The notes below the pieces were generated by a model that was not told where the DNA came from, searched no databases, and saw nothing but the letters and a program-made list of their open reading frames with translations. From Prevotella sp. (lineage in GTDB: Bacteria; Bacillota; Clostridia; Oscillospirales; Ruminococcaceae): a stretch of 64,000 nucleotides of DNA. The stretch spans positions 86,739-150,738 of the forward strand of contig JAMPIC010000002.1 of NCBI GenBank assembly GCA_023663025.1, written 5' to 3'. The position numbers were made by a program, and so were the translations under genes. Below are positions 1 through 7,621 of this stretch, one piece after another; the first letter of the stretch is position 1, and each line of letters starts with the position of its first letter.

Positions 1-238
1 GAACTTAGTATTTCCTGTTTTTTGAATTTTATGCTTAGGAGCAGTTTCCGGCAGGTTTATTTCGGGTTGTAAACTGCGGTTTCTGTTTGACTGCCGGGAA
101 TTTTTTCAGCCGTATTTTGCGTATATTGATTTTGCGGCGGGAGATTGCACATAATTCAATAAGGGATCAGGATAAGATACCTTACGTTTATGTTACAAGT
201 ATAAATATATGTTGAGATTTTTATTTTAGCGGAGAAAA

Positions 239-280
239 TTTCAACTTACGGTTGAAACGCTCTCAATAACGCGGTTATTG
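239..280. promoter_or_regulatory. Pair of operator-like inverted repeats
   Basis: Two perfect inverted repeats sit next to each other: TTTCAAC-N5-GTTGAAA at 239-257 and CAATAAC-N3-GTTATTG at 264-280. The second overlaps the -35 hexamer at 278-283. The position fits repressor sites, possibly autoregulation by the XRE protein encoded just downstream. The repeats are seen directly; the regulator is inferred. Confidence 0.4.
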
Positions 281-306
281 CTTTAAATCAAGAATTTTGC
301 TATAAT
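278..306 (+). promoter_or_regulatory. Sigma-A type promoter for the XRE regulator
   Basis: TTGCTT (278-283), a 17-nt spacer, then a perfect TATAAT (301-306). The start codon lies about 35 nt past the expected transcription start. The same TTGCTT-17-TATAAT combination occurs at 32242-32270. Confidence 0.65.
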
Positions 307-346
307 GCGTATAACGGTACCGAATAAATTTAACGGAGGAATTTTT

Positions 347-1438
347 ATGACCTTATACATCGGCGAAAATCTTAAAAAGCAAAGAAAACTGCGGGAGCTT
401 ACACAGGAACAGCTTGCGGATATTTTGGGCGTGTCCTTTCAGTCCGTCTCAAAGTGGGAGCGGGGCGAGGGCTATCCCGATATTGAAACGCTGCCAACCA
501 TTGCGGAATATTTCGGCATAACCGTTGACGGGCTTATGGGTATGAACGAAATTCGGAACAACGCCGACGCGGAAAAAATTATCGCGCGGGTTAAGGAGAA
601 TATGTCCAAAGGGTTTATTGCGGAAAATATCGAACTGCTTGAAGAGGCGGTAAAAATCCACCCCGACAATTACGAGCTGCTCTATCAGTACGCCTTTAAC
701 CTTGCGTTTTTGTCTGTCGGCAGCGAAACCGATGAGTACCGCAGAAATAATCAAAAAGCCGCCCGCATAGCCGAAAGAATACTTGCGGAGTGTACCGATA
801 CCAAAATACGGAACCGTGTGCAGGCTGAGCTGTGCAATTACTATCAAAATTCGGGAGAGGAAGCCAAGGCTCTTGAAGCCGCAGACAAGCTGCCGTCAAT
901 ATATAACGGCAGCGAGATAGTAAAGATGAACATTCTTAAGGGCGAAGACCTCGTCCGTTTAGCGCAGAATAACATTTTTAACCTTACGGTTACTTTTGAG
1001 ATTTGCTTGGTGCATTTGGCGGATATGGACGAAAAAAGCGGCGCGGGATATACTTGGGAGCAGAAAATTGAAATATACCGAATAGCTATTGCAATTTACG
1101 GTATTGTGTTTGACAAAGGGGACTGCAATACTCACTTTTTCAATCTTTCCTATCTGCACTGCGATATATCAATTATGGCAATTCGGGCGGGGGACTTCGG
1201 GCTTGCTTTGGAAAATCTCGAAAAGGCGGCGGAATACGCGGCTGAGTTTGACGGTCTGCCCGATAAAAAGCCCTATGTTTCCCTGCTTGTGAATACGCTG
1301 GAGTACAACTCCGCTCATTTGGGGAAAAATCACAGCGACACAGCCTGTAAAATACTTTTTAAGCATCTGTCCGACAGCGTATTTGACGGCATACGGGACG
1401 AACCGCGTTTTAAGAAAATTGAAAAAATGCTCGCTTAA
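347..1438 (+). CDS. XRE-family transcriptional regulator with TPR-like C-terminus
   Basis: 363 aa. Residues ~4-60 form a Cro/C1-type helix-turn-helix (LKKQRKLRELTQEQLADIL, then a VSFQSVSKWERGEGYPD recognition region), with an EYFGITVDGLMG tail as in many Clostridia XRE proteins. The rest is helical and resembles tetratricopeptide-type repeats, as in regulators that bind peptides or partner proteins. ATG 347 is chosen over the in-frame ATG at 305 because GGAGG (335-339) precedes it at good spacing. The gene converges on the ABC-2 transporter operon, with which it shares a bidirectional terminator. Two inverted repeats at its promoter suggest autoregulation. The ligand and targets are unknown. 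Confidence 0.85.
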   Translation: MTLYIGENLKKQRKLRELTQEQLADILGVSFQSVSKWERGEGYPDIETLPTIAEYFGITVDGLMGMNEIRNNADAEKIIARVKENMSKGFIAENIELLEEAVKIHPDNYELLYQYAFNLAFLSVGSETDEYRRNNQKAARIAERILAECTDTKIRNRVQAELCNYYQNSGEEAKALEAADKLPSIYNGSEIVKMNILKGEDLVRLAQNNIFNLTVTFEICLVHLADMDEKSGAGYTWEQKIEIYRIAIAIYGIVFDKGDCNTHFFNLSYLHCDISIMAIRAGDFGLALENLEKAAEYAAEFDGLPDKKPYVSLLVNTLEYNSAHLGKNHSDTACKILFKHLSDSVFDGIRDEPRFKKIEKMLA

Positions 1439-1448
1439 AAATAACAAT

Positions 1449-1496
1449 AAGGCATACAACCTCCGAAAATCGGAATTGTATGCCTTGTTTTTTATA
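1449..1496. terminator. Bidirectional intrinsic terminator
   Basis: AAGGCATACAA and TTGTATGCCTT form an 11-bp stem, followed by a T-rich run on the + strand and A-rich DNA on the left. It separates the convergent XRE gene and ABC-2 operon. Confidence 0.8.
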
Positions 1497-1504
1497 TCGC
1501 AGTA

Positions 1505-2731
1505 TCAGCTTATCTGGTGCTTTTTAAAGGCGCGGCTTGCAAAAAATACGCAAACGCAGGAAACGACCGCCGCAAATATCGGCAGGAAAACATAAGGCGG
1601 AATTATCACCCCGAATATTTCGTACTGATACTCGCTAAACGAACCCCAGTGCGCCATCATATTTGTTGGCAAAAGCGGTTCAAGGGTATATACCCAAATC
1701 GGCGAACCGTCGGGTACGGTTATAATCATCGGCGCGATAAGGAGTATCGCCATTACCACAATAGTGCTGAACGGCGTTTTGAAAATTGCCGAAAGCATAG
1801 CTGTAATCGCCGCGAAAAGCAGACAGGCGGCAAGCATGGAAACCGAATAGAGAACCGCGCTCTCCCCTACCGTTATGCTGTAGGGGAAAACATTTCCAAG
1901 CATTATAAGCACGCCGTCCGCGCCGCCGCTTCCCCAGACTGCCATTGTTTCGGCATAGCTTGCCGCCGTCAGAAAGATTATCAGCACCGCCGCTATGACA
2001 AACGCCGTCACCAGCTTTGCCGCGATAACAAGTCCCCTGCCGTGCTTTGAGGACAGTATCAGGCTTGCCGCCCCGCTTGTGTATTCCTCGGAAAAAATCC
2101 CCGCGACGATTATGGCGATCGCCGCCCCCGACATCATTGCGGTGGTGTACATTATCGCGATAAATCTGCCGTAGCCGCCGCAGTATTCATATGTCAGCGT
2201 TTCGGGAACTTCCTCAAAGCATTTTTTCCAATATGCCCTCATACTCTCGCTAAGCTCGGGGTTTTCGGCGGCGGTGTACATTCTTTCCTTTAAAATTGTA
2301 CCGAATTGCTCCGCCTGTTCACGGGTGAGGTTTTGGAACTCCTCAACGTTAGCCAAGCCGAAAGTCCGCCTTACAAGTCCGTAAATCTCGCTGTATTTTT
2401 TTGCGTTTTCAAGATAAGCAACGGTTTCGCCGTACCGACCGCTTCCGTCCATAGGGACTTTTTTGTACGCCTCGACCGCCTCCATTATCAAGTCCGCGTC
2501 AACGGCGCGTCCGCTTAATTCCTCGCCGTATTTTCTGTCAAGCATTTCGTCCTCGTAACGGGATACGGTGATTTCGTTCCCGTTTTCGTCATAGTAGTAA
2601 TAGTTTCCGATAACCGTCCCGAAAACGCTTAGCAGGCTTATCAGAACGACAACGGCAAGGGTTACGACTGTCCGCCTTTTGCAGAGGGCCTTTTTAAATT
2701 CATAGCCTAAAATATCGAAAAACAGGTTCAT
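1505..2731 (-). CDS. ABC-2 type transporter permease (third of three)
   Basis: 408 aa membrane protein, last gene of the operon. One N-terminal TM (~20-42), a large ~150-residue extracytoplasmic domain, then about five TMs in the C-terminal half, which is the usual layout of ABC-2 permeases. The cytoplasmic block SEEYTSGAASLILSSKHGRG, after the second TM, has counterparts in the two upstream permeases (DKRTKADRIVLSSRHGRT and YQQKTDSVVLSARLGRG). The three are therefore diverged paralogues. GGAGG (2738-2742) precedes the ATG. The substrate cannot be read from sequence; export or envelope defence under ECF sigma control is inferred. Confidence 0.8.
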   Translation of the reverse strand: MNLFFDILGYEFKKALCKRRTVVTLAVVVLISLLSVFGTVIGNYYYYDENGNEITVSRYEDEMLDRKYGEELSGRAVDADLIMEAVEAYKKVPMDGSGRYGETVAYLENAKKYSEIYGLVRRTFGLANVEEFQNLTREQAEQFGTILKERMYTAAENPELSESMRAYWKKCFEEVPETLTYEYCGGYGRFIAIMYTTAMMSGAAIAIIVAGIFSEEYTSGAASLILSSKHGRGLVIAAKLVTAFVIAAVLIIFLTAASYAETMAVWGSGGADGVLIMLGNVFPYSITVGESAVLYSVSMLAACLLFAAITAMLSAIFKTPFSTIVVMAILLIAPMIITVPDGSPIWVYTLEPLLPTNMMAHWGSFSEYQYEIFGVIIPPYVFLPIFAAVVSCVCVFFASRAFKKHQIS

Positions 2732-2747
2732 AATTTACCTCCAAAAT

Positions 2748-3956
2748 TTATTTAGGTTGGTAACGTTTATAATGCCAATATCCCCACCCAATCAAAGCGG
2801 CGGAAACCGTCAAATATATTATCGGCGCGGCTTGATAGGGAAAGAAATAATGTCCCCCCACATCAAAAAGTTTTACCGAAAAGGCGTTGAGGTAAGTTGC
2901 CGCCTTTGACGGGAGAATATTCCAAAGGCTCGCAAGAAGTCTGCGGGACGGGTCAACGTCAAGCATACTGCCCGCCATAAACATTACGAACAGCGTAACA
3001 AGTGCGGGCGTGCCGCTTGAGGTTATCTGGGAAATTATCATACACAGCGCCGAAAGTATCACGCTTTCGGCAATGCCCAGTCCGATAAGAATAAACATAG
3101 CCTCCCCGCAGGTGATGTTGTTGGCAAGGTGAATATACGCCATTTGTACGGGCGCGTTAAAGCCGTCCATACCGAAAAACGCCGCTGCAAGAATAATTCC
3201 CGAAACAGCCGCAAGCAGAAAGCAGGAAACGGTAAAAACCGCCGCCGCAAGCATTTTCGCGCCGTACGCCAACGTCCTGCCGTGCCGTGAGGACAGGACT
3301 ATCCTGTCGGCTTTTGTGCGCTTGTCCTGGGTAAAAATTCCCGAAACGCAAATCGCCGCCGCGAAAATAACAACTATACCGCCAATGGCAATCGCCTGCA
3401 TAATAACGCCGTAGCCGTAGCAGTACCGATAAATAAACGGCTTGGCGGTTTTCCCGTCCAAATCCCGCAGGAACTGCTTTTCCCCCTCGCTGAGGCAGTA
3501 GTAGCTCCATTCGTCCTCCATATACTCCTCGCGGGAGCGGTAAAAATCCTCGGCAGTAACGTCGGCGAGGGCTTTGTCGTCATAGCCGTTTACCGTCTCT
3601 ATAAGAGTGCGGGCGTTTTCGTAAGCTCTTATGTACTTTACATACTCCAAAGAATTTTCGTCATAGCTAACGTCGGAAACCTTTTCCGCCTCCCGCAGGA
3701 ACGCGATAAAATCACCGTCCACCGTCATTCCGTCAAGCTCCCTGTCCTGCTCGACGTCCGCTTTATGCACAGTGTAATAGCCCTCGGAAAGACTGCCCCG
3801 AACGGTGTCAATGTGCATTGTGTAAAAAAGTATGTTCATAAGCAGGCTTGCGGGTACGCAAAGCGCGCTTACGACAAGGGCTATCCAAACGGATTTTTTC
3901 TTTAACAGCTTTTTAAATTCGTATTTTAATAGGGTGGGAAACATTTTTATGACCAT
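2748..3956 (-). CDS. ABC-2 type transporter permease (second of three)
   Basis: 402 aa, with the same architecture as its neighbours: N-terminal TM, ~150-residue outer domain, five C-terminal TMs, and the DKRTKADRIVLSSRHGRT coupling segment. The start is uncertain. ATG at 3954-3956 (MVIKM) and ATG at 3942-3944 (MFPTLL) are both in frame. The only Shine-Dalgarno (AGGAGG, 3979-3984) lies 22-34 nt upstream, separated by an 8-bp perfect hairpin (3955-3974). Folding of the hairpin may bring the ribosome site close to a start. The 130-bp gap to the upstream permease is unusual in an otherwise tightly packed operon. Confidence 0.78.
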   Translation of the reverse strand: MVIKMFPTLLKYEFKKLLKKKSVWIALVVSALCVPASLLMNILFYTMHIDTVRGSLSEGYYTVHKADVEQDRELDGMTVDGDFIAFLREAEKVSDVSYDENSLEYVKYIRAYENARTLIETVNGYDDKALADVTAEDFYRSREEYMEDEWSYYCLSEGEKQFLRDLDGKTAKPFIYRYCYGYGVIMQAIAIGGIVVIFAAAICVSGIFTQDKRTKADRIVLSSRHGRTLAYGAKMLAAAVFTVSCFLLAAVSGIILAAAFFGMDGFNAPVQMAYIHLANNITCGEAMFILIGLGIAESVILSALCMIISQITSSGTPALVTLFVMFMAGSMLDVDPSRRLLASLWNILPSKAATYLNAFSVKLFDVGGHYFFPYQAAPIIYLTVSAALIGWGYWHYKRYQPK

Positions 3957-3974
3957 TTTCCCGTAAGGGAAAAT
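3955..3974 (-). promoter_or_regulatory. Hairpin between Shine-Dalgarno and start codon
   Basis: Perfect inverted repeat ATTTTCCC-GTAA-GGGAAAAT. On the mRNA (minus strand) it lies between the AGGAGG at 3984-3979 and the permease start codons at 3956 or 3944. It may set effective ribosome-site spacing or regulate initiation. Confidence 0.5.
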
Positions 3975-4086
3975 GTGTCCTCCTTTCTAACGATGTTTTG
4001 TGCTTTTGCGTTAGCAAAATTCCGAGCGGCAGCGAGGAAAACAAAACTCGCAGTTTGAAAATCGTAGATTTTCAAACTTACCTCCA
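3975..4086. repeat. Hairpin-rich intergenic insert inside the ABC operon
   Basis: About 110 bp without coding. It contains TTTTGC-GTTA-GCAAAA (4004-4019) and a 12-bp perfect stem with a 3-nt GTA loop (AGTTTGAAAATC at 4052-4063 with its complement at 4067-4078). The second is the same design as two hairpins at the centre of the 29-kb element (13-bp stems, 3-nt loops). It looks like a small REP/MITE-like unit inserted into the operon. No T-run follows, so it is a poor intrinsic terminator. Confidence 0.5.
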
Positions 4087-5313
4087 TTATTTCACCGTTT
4101 GGTGCGTTCTGAATTTCCAAGCCGCAATGGGTGCGCATACCGAAAAAATAATTACGGGCGCGGCTAACATCAGACAGGGCGACCAAATGTGAAAATATAT
4201 ATTTGTGCGGAAAAGCTCCGTATAATCGCTCATAAACGGGATAATTGCCGTTATAAAGCTAAGGCTTTCGGGTACTGCTCCCGACATAAGCATAGGCGCG
4301 ATAATCAGCATCATAGCCGCTGCCGCCGCAGGGAAAACAATATTCATCACAGAGGACAGCAGAAGCGTAACCCCCGTTACCGCAAGGCAGGACAAAAGTC
4401 CGAAAACGATAAGGTAAAGCTCCGCCTGCAATATCGTCATAGGGACGGCGGCGATAGGCTTTATAAGCTGTATGGGGCAGTCCAAAGCCCTTGTGCCGCA
4501 GAAGATAAGCTGTCCCGCAATGTAAATACCCATTAACAGCAAATACACCCCCGAAGAGAATACGCACGCCGCCGACAATTTTGCAAACGCCAGCCTGCCA
4601 CGCCCCAACCGCGCGCTTAGCACAACGCTGTCGGTTTTCTGCTGATACTCAAGCGCGTACACAGGCGAGACAAATACCGCCATAATAAGCGCGGCAATTA
4701 TGGGGATAGGCGCCATTATTTCAAGGTACAGGCTTTGTCCCCCGAACCAATCGTATTTGAACGGGGTTTCGATTTCCGCGTTTTTGGCGAGGAAAAACTC
4801 TCTGTCCCTTTCGTCCAAAACCTGCGTGGAAATAAACTGCTCCGTTGATTTTTTCCGTATCTCGTAAAAATTTTCCGCAAATCGGCGGGGTATCTCGTCA
4901 AATTTATAAATGCTGTTGTATTCCGTATCAAATCTGCAAAGGCTCATCATAAGATTTGCTTGACTTTTTATCGGCTCGATATATTCGTTCCATACCTCGT
5001 TTGATATACCCCTGCTGCCATCGGGAAATTCGACAATATTTTCGGGAGCGTAGGCAGTCTGCACCTGTTCGTACACGCCGACAAGAGCCTCTTCCGTCAG
5101 CAAGCCGCCGAAATCCTCCGCGTAACGGTACTGCTCCGCTATACGGGAAATGCCGTCGGGGTTGTTGCCGAAACTTTCGCTGTTGCTGCTGCCGAGATTG
5201 TACACGCTGTTGAATACCGTCGAAAAAATCACATAAGCCAAGGCTATGACAATAACAACCTTTGTGGAGGTTCGCCGCCATATTTTAAGTATTTCCCACT
5301 TGAAAATTTCCAT
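4087..5313 (-). CDS. ABC-2 type transporter permease (first of three)
   Basis: 408 aa. N-terminal TM (~17-36), large outer domain, then TMs in the C-terminal half; coupling segment YQQKTDSVVLSARLGRG. ATG 5313 is preferred to the upstream in-frame ATG at 5334: a GGAG sits 4-5 nt before it and it starts 1 nt after the TAA of the ATPase gene, so the two are translationally coupled. With the ATPase and two paralogous permeases it forms an ABC exporter-like complex. Three permeases for one ATPase suggests alternative heterodimers or a large assembly. Substrate unknown. Confidence 0.8.
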   Translation of the reverse strand: MEIFKWEILKIWRRTSTKVVIVIALAYVIFSTVFNSVYNLGSSNSESFGNNPDGISRIAEQYRYAEDFGGLLTEEALVGVYEQVQTAYAPENIVEFPDGSRGISNEVWNEYIEPIKSQANLMMSLCRFDTEYNSIYKFDEIPRRFAENFYEIRKKSTEQFISTQVLDERDREFFLAKNAEIETPFKYDWFGGQSLYLEIMAPIPIIAALIMAVFVSPVYALEYQQKTDSVVLSARLGRGRLAFAKLSAACVFSSGVYLLLMGIYIAGQLIFCGTRALDCPIQLIKPIAAVPMTILQAELYLIVFGLLSCLAVTGVTLLLSSVMNIVFPAAAAAMMLIIAPMLMSGAVPESLSFITAIIPFMSDYTELFRTNIYFHIWSPCLMLAAPVIIFSVCAPIAAWKFRTHQTVK

Positions 5314-5314
5314 A

Positions 5315-6184
5315 TTACTCCGTCCTCTCTTCATCGCTGAAATAATAAAGATACAAGTCCTCCAGCGTTGCCTCCGCGCACGCCGCGTCCTCGCAGGGCT
5401 TTTCTCCGCACACCAGCCGCAGGAAAACCCCGTCCCCCTCGCTTCGGGTGTTTATGACGGTATACCTGCCCGCAAGTTCGTCCGCAAGCTCCCTCGGAAC
5501 AGCGCACTCCCACACCTTGCCCTTGATTACCCCGATAATCTCCTCAAGGGAACCCTCGTGAATAAGCTGCCCGTTTTTCATAACGAGAATGGTGTTGGCG
5601 ATATGCTCAATGTCCGAAACAATGTGGGTGGAGAGCAGAATTATCCTGTCCGCCCCCAATCGGGAAATGATGTTGCGGAATTTGACCCGCTCCTTTGGGT
5701 CAAGCCCTGCGGTAGGCTCGTCCAGCACCAGTATTTTCGGGTCGTTCAGCAAAGCCTGCGCTATTCCGAGACGCTGTTTCATTCCCCCCGAAAATGTCTT
5801 TATCTTCTTTTTCGCCTCGTTTTTCAGGGACACAGTTTCAAGCAGTTCCGCCGTTCTGTCCTTAGCCTTGCTTTTGGGTATGCCCTTTAGCGCGGCAATG
5901 TACAGCATAAAATCCCGAGCCGTAAATTCGGGGTAGTAGCCGAAATCCTGTGGCAGATAGCCGAGAACGTCCCTGTACTCCTCCCGGGAAACGTCTGTCC
6001 CGTCATAGGAAATACTTCCCGAGGTGGGGTTCAGAATACCGCACATCATACGCATAAGGGTGGTTTTGCCCGCACCGTTCGCCCCCAGCAAGCCGTACAC
6101 GCCCTTGCTCAAGGTTATCGAAAGCCTGTCGCAGGCTATTTTGCTCCCGTAATTTTTTGTAACACGGTCAATCTTTAATTCCAT
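5315..6184 (-). CDS. ABC transporter ATP-binding protein
   Basis: 289 aa. Walker A GANGAGKTT at residues ~34-42, Q-loop region YLPQDFG, signature FSGGMKQRLGIAQAL, Walker B ILVLDEPTAGLDP, and H-loop STHIVSDIE. This is the CcmA/NatA-like class that powers ABC-2 exporters. ATG 6184 (MELKIDRVTKNYG) is chosen over 6202 because an AAAGGA ribosome site stands ~8 nt before it. It overlaps the end of the upstream membrane-protein gene and abuts the first permease, so all are one operon under the ECF sigma gene. Confidence 0.93.
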   Translation of the reverse strand: MELKIDRVTKNYGSKIACDRLSITLSKGVYGLLGANGAGKTTLMRMMCGILNPTSGSISYDGTDVSREEYRDVLGYLPQDFGYYPEFTARDFMLYIAALKGIPKSKAKDRTAELLETVSLKNEAKKKIKTFSGGMKQRLGIAQALLNDPKILVLDEPTAGLDPKERVKFRNIISRLGADRIILLSTHIVSDIEHIANTILVMKNGQLIHEGSLEEIIGVIKGKVWECAVPRELADELAGRYTVINTRSEGDGVFLRLVCGEKPCEDAACAEATLEDLYLYYFSDEERTE

Positions 6185-6881
6185 AATAATTATCCTTTCC
6201 AACCAGTAATTTTTTAATTTTGACGGTCATCATCACCGCGCCGACCGCGCAAAGCGCAATATTCAGCACATTCATCATCTGTCCGCCGTAAAAGCTCCTG
6301 TCCAAAATAACTCCCGCAAGGCTTACCGCAAGAGCCGCCGCGCCGCTTATGAAAACGCCGTCCTGCCCCCTTTCCCTGTCGAAAACCGTCAGGGAAATCC
6401 CGCAAACGAAAACGTAGGGCATAAGAATATACAGCGCGGATTTTGCTATTCCGAACGGCGAGAAAATTCCCGTAAGGACGGTTACAACGGAAATTACCGC
6501 AAAGTTGCACACGCCCAAAATAATCATTCTCGCCCCCGTTATCTGCGGCAAAGCGAACCTGCACCCCGCCTCAATCTCGGACATACCGAAAACGTCGGAG
6601 CGGGAAATTTCCGCCGCCGTCAGCACCGCCAAAAACGGTATCAGCGCGGACATTATCCATACGATCATTCTGCCGTTTTCGGGCATAACGCAGACCGTCC
6701 CTATCCCCGCCAGCAGCACCGCCGCCGAAACAAGCCACACTCTTTTGCGGATATAGCCTATCTGCAAAAGCACAAATTCGGGATAGGTCAGCTTGGGGTA
6801 CGGCAGCGCTTTCAGAAACCCGTCCCTGCCCTTCGGCTCGGGGGGCTGTACCGAACCAAAAATTTCCTTTTTAACATTCAT
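6168..6881 (-). CDS. Six-TM membrane protein, possible anti-sigma/regulatory partner
   Basis: 237 aa, not recognised as a named family. An N-terminal cytoplasmic stretch of ~45 residues (PPEPKGRDGFLKALPYPKLTYPEF) precedes six hydrophobic segments (~48-66, 73-93, 115-139, 148-166, 174-192, 200-219). Its ATG starts directly after the stop of the sigma-factor gene, and its 3' end overlaps the ABC ATPase gene. Genes in this position after ECF sigma genes are often anti-sigma factors, so a membrane-bound inhibitor of the sigma factor is one possibility. A structural part of the transporter is another. The role is inferred from position only. Confidence 0.7.
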   Translation of the reverse strand: MNVKKEIFGSVQPPEPKGRDGFLKALPYPKLTYPEFVLLQIGYIRKRVWLVSAAVLLAGIGTVCVMPENGRMIVWIMSALIPFLAVLTAAEISRSDVFGMSEIEAGCRFALPQITGARMIILGVCNFAVISVVTVLTGIFSPFGIAKSALYILMPYVFVCGISLTVFDRERGQDGVFISGAAALAVSLAGVILDRSFYGGQMMNVLNIALCAVGAVMMTVKIKKLLVGKDNYYGIKD

Positions 6882-7331
6882 TTAAAACGCTCCTTTCAGG
6901 TATGTTTTCATTTCGGCGAGAGCGGCGCGCTCCAGTCGGTGTACCGCGAACCGCGATATTTCCATAGCTTCAGCCGTTTCATTTACGGACAGACCGCCGA
7001 TATACCGCAGTAAAATCACCTCTTTGCGCCTTTCGTCAAGCCTGTCCATAGCCGTCCGTACGGCTATTTTGGTTTCGCTGTTATCGGCGAAATCCTCCGT
7101 GGGGTAATCTTCGGGAAGCTCCTCGGTACGCCTTTTGCGGAAATAGTCTGTACACAAATTTTTTGCGATAGTGTACAGATACGCCGTATCTTCGCCCCGT
7201 TTCAGCCGCTTGTTACCCGAAAAATATCGGAGAAAGGCTTCCTGCGTCAAGTCCTCCGCAGCGGCGGAATTTCTTACCTTGTAAAAGCAGTAACGGTATA
7301 TTCTGTTGTAAATTTCCGTAAGTTCCTCCAC
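6882..7331 (-). CDS. ECF-type RNA polymerase sigma factor
   Basis: 149 aa. Region 2 (YNRIYRYCFYKVRNSAAAEDLTQEAFLRYF, with AYLYTIAKNLCTDYFRKRR for -10 recognition) and region 4 (RRKEVILLRYIGGLSVNETAEAMEISRFAVHRLERAAL, a helix-turn-helix) are clear. The GTG at 7331 is taken as start: GGAGG at 7342-7346 precedes it by 10 nt, whereas the upstream in-frame TTG at 7352 has none. First gene of the operon with a membrane protein and an ABC transporter. Its leader contains copy A of a structured repeat (7351-7440), found again at 45233-45323. Likely autoregulated in response to envelope stress; that is inference. Confidence 0.88.
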   Translation of the reverse strand: MEELTEIYNRIYRYCFYKVRNSAAAEDLTQEAFLRYFSGNKRLKRGEDTAYLYTIAKNLCTDYFRKRRTEELPEDYPTEDFADNSETKIAVRTAMDRLDERRKEVILLRYIGGLSVNETAEAMEISRFAVHRLERAALAEMKTYLKGAF

Positions 7332-7350
7332 CGCGTGAAAACCTCCTCTC

Positions 7351-7440
7351 AAAGGCTGAGCTTTTACCTATTTTGGCACACTTTACCAATATGGGCAGCT
7401 TGCTCCCACGGGTAACAATACCTCTGTACCGTTACCTACA
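7351..7440. repeat. Structured repeat element, copy A (leader of sigma operon)
   Basis: It aligns over ~90 nt with 45233-45323. Shared blocks include AAAGGCTGA at one end and CAATACYTCYGTAYCGTTAYCT at the other, with most changes being C/T transitions. It folds into an imperfect hairpin (CCTATTTTGG with CCAATATGGG) and a second one (GGTAAC-aaTACctctGTAcc-GTTACC). The minus-strand transcript of the sigma gene would carry it just before the ribosome site. Confidence 0.6.
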
Positions 7441-7534
7441 TAATGTATAACGTTTTATCTTCCCGAAATGTGCGGATTTTCCCCCGAAAAGCTCCGGGCG
7501 GCATATTAACCCGCAAAGAAAAATTTATAATTTA

Positions 7535-7563
7535 TTGACTTTGCGGAAAACATATAGTATAAT
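7535..7563 (+). promoter_or_regulatory. Sigma-A promoter for the NifX-like gene
   Basis: TTGACT (7535-7540), 17-nt spacer, TATAAT (7558-7563). Expected transcript start ~7570, about 50 nt before the GTG start. Confidence 0.8.
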
Positions 7564-7621
7564 TTAAAGGTAAGTCAATAAGACTTGATCTCATTTTTAA
7601 ATTCCAAAAGGAGCTGTTACT

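Larger units (their letters stand above)
1..346. other. Intergenic leader upstream of the XRE regulator
   Basis: No gene is supported here. The first ~230 bases are AT-rich and show no recognisable feature; they may be the far upstream region of a gene outside the window. The last ~110 bases hold two inverted repeats and a promoter for the following regulator, listed separately. Confidence 0.6.
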
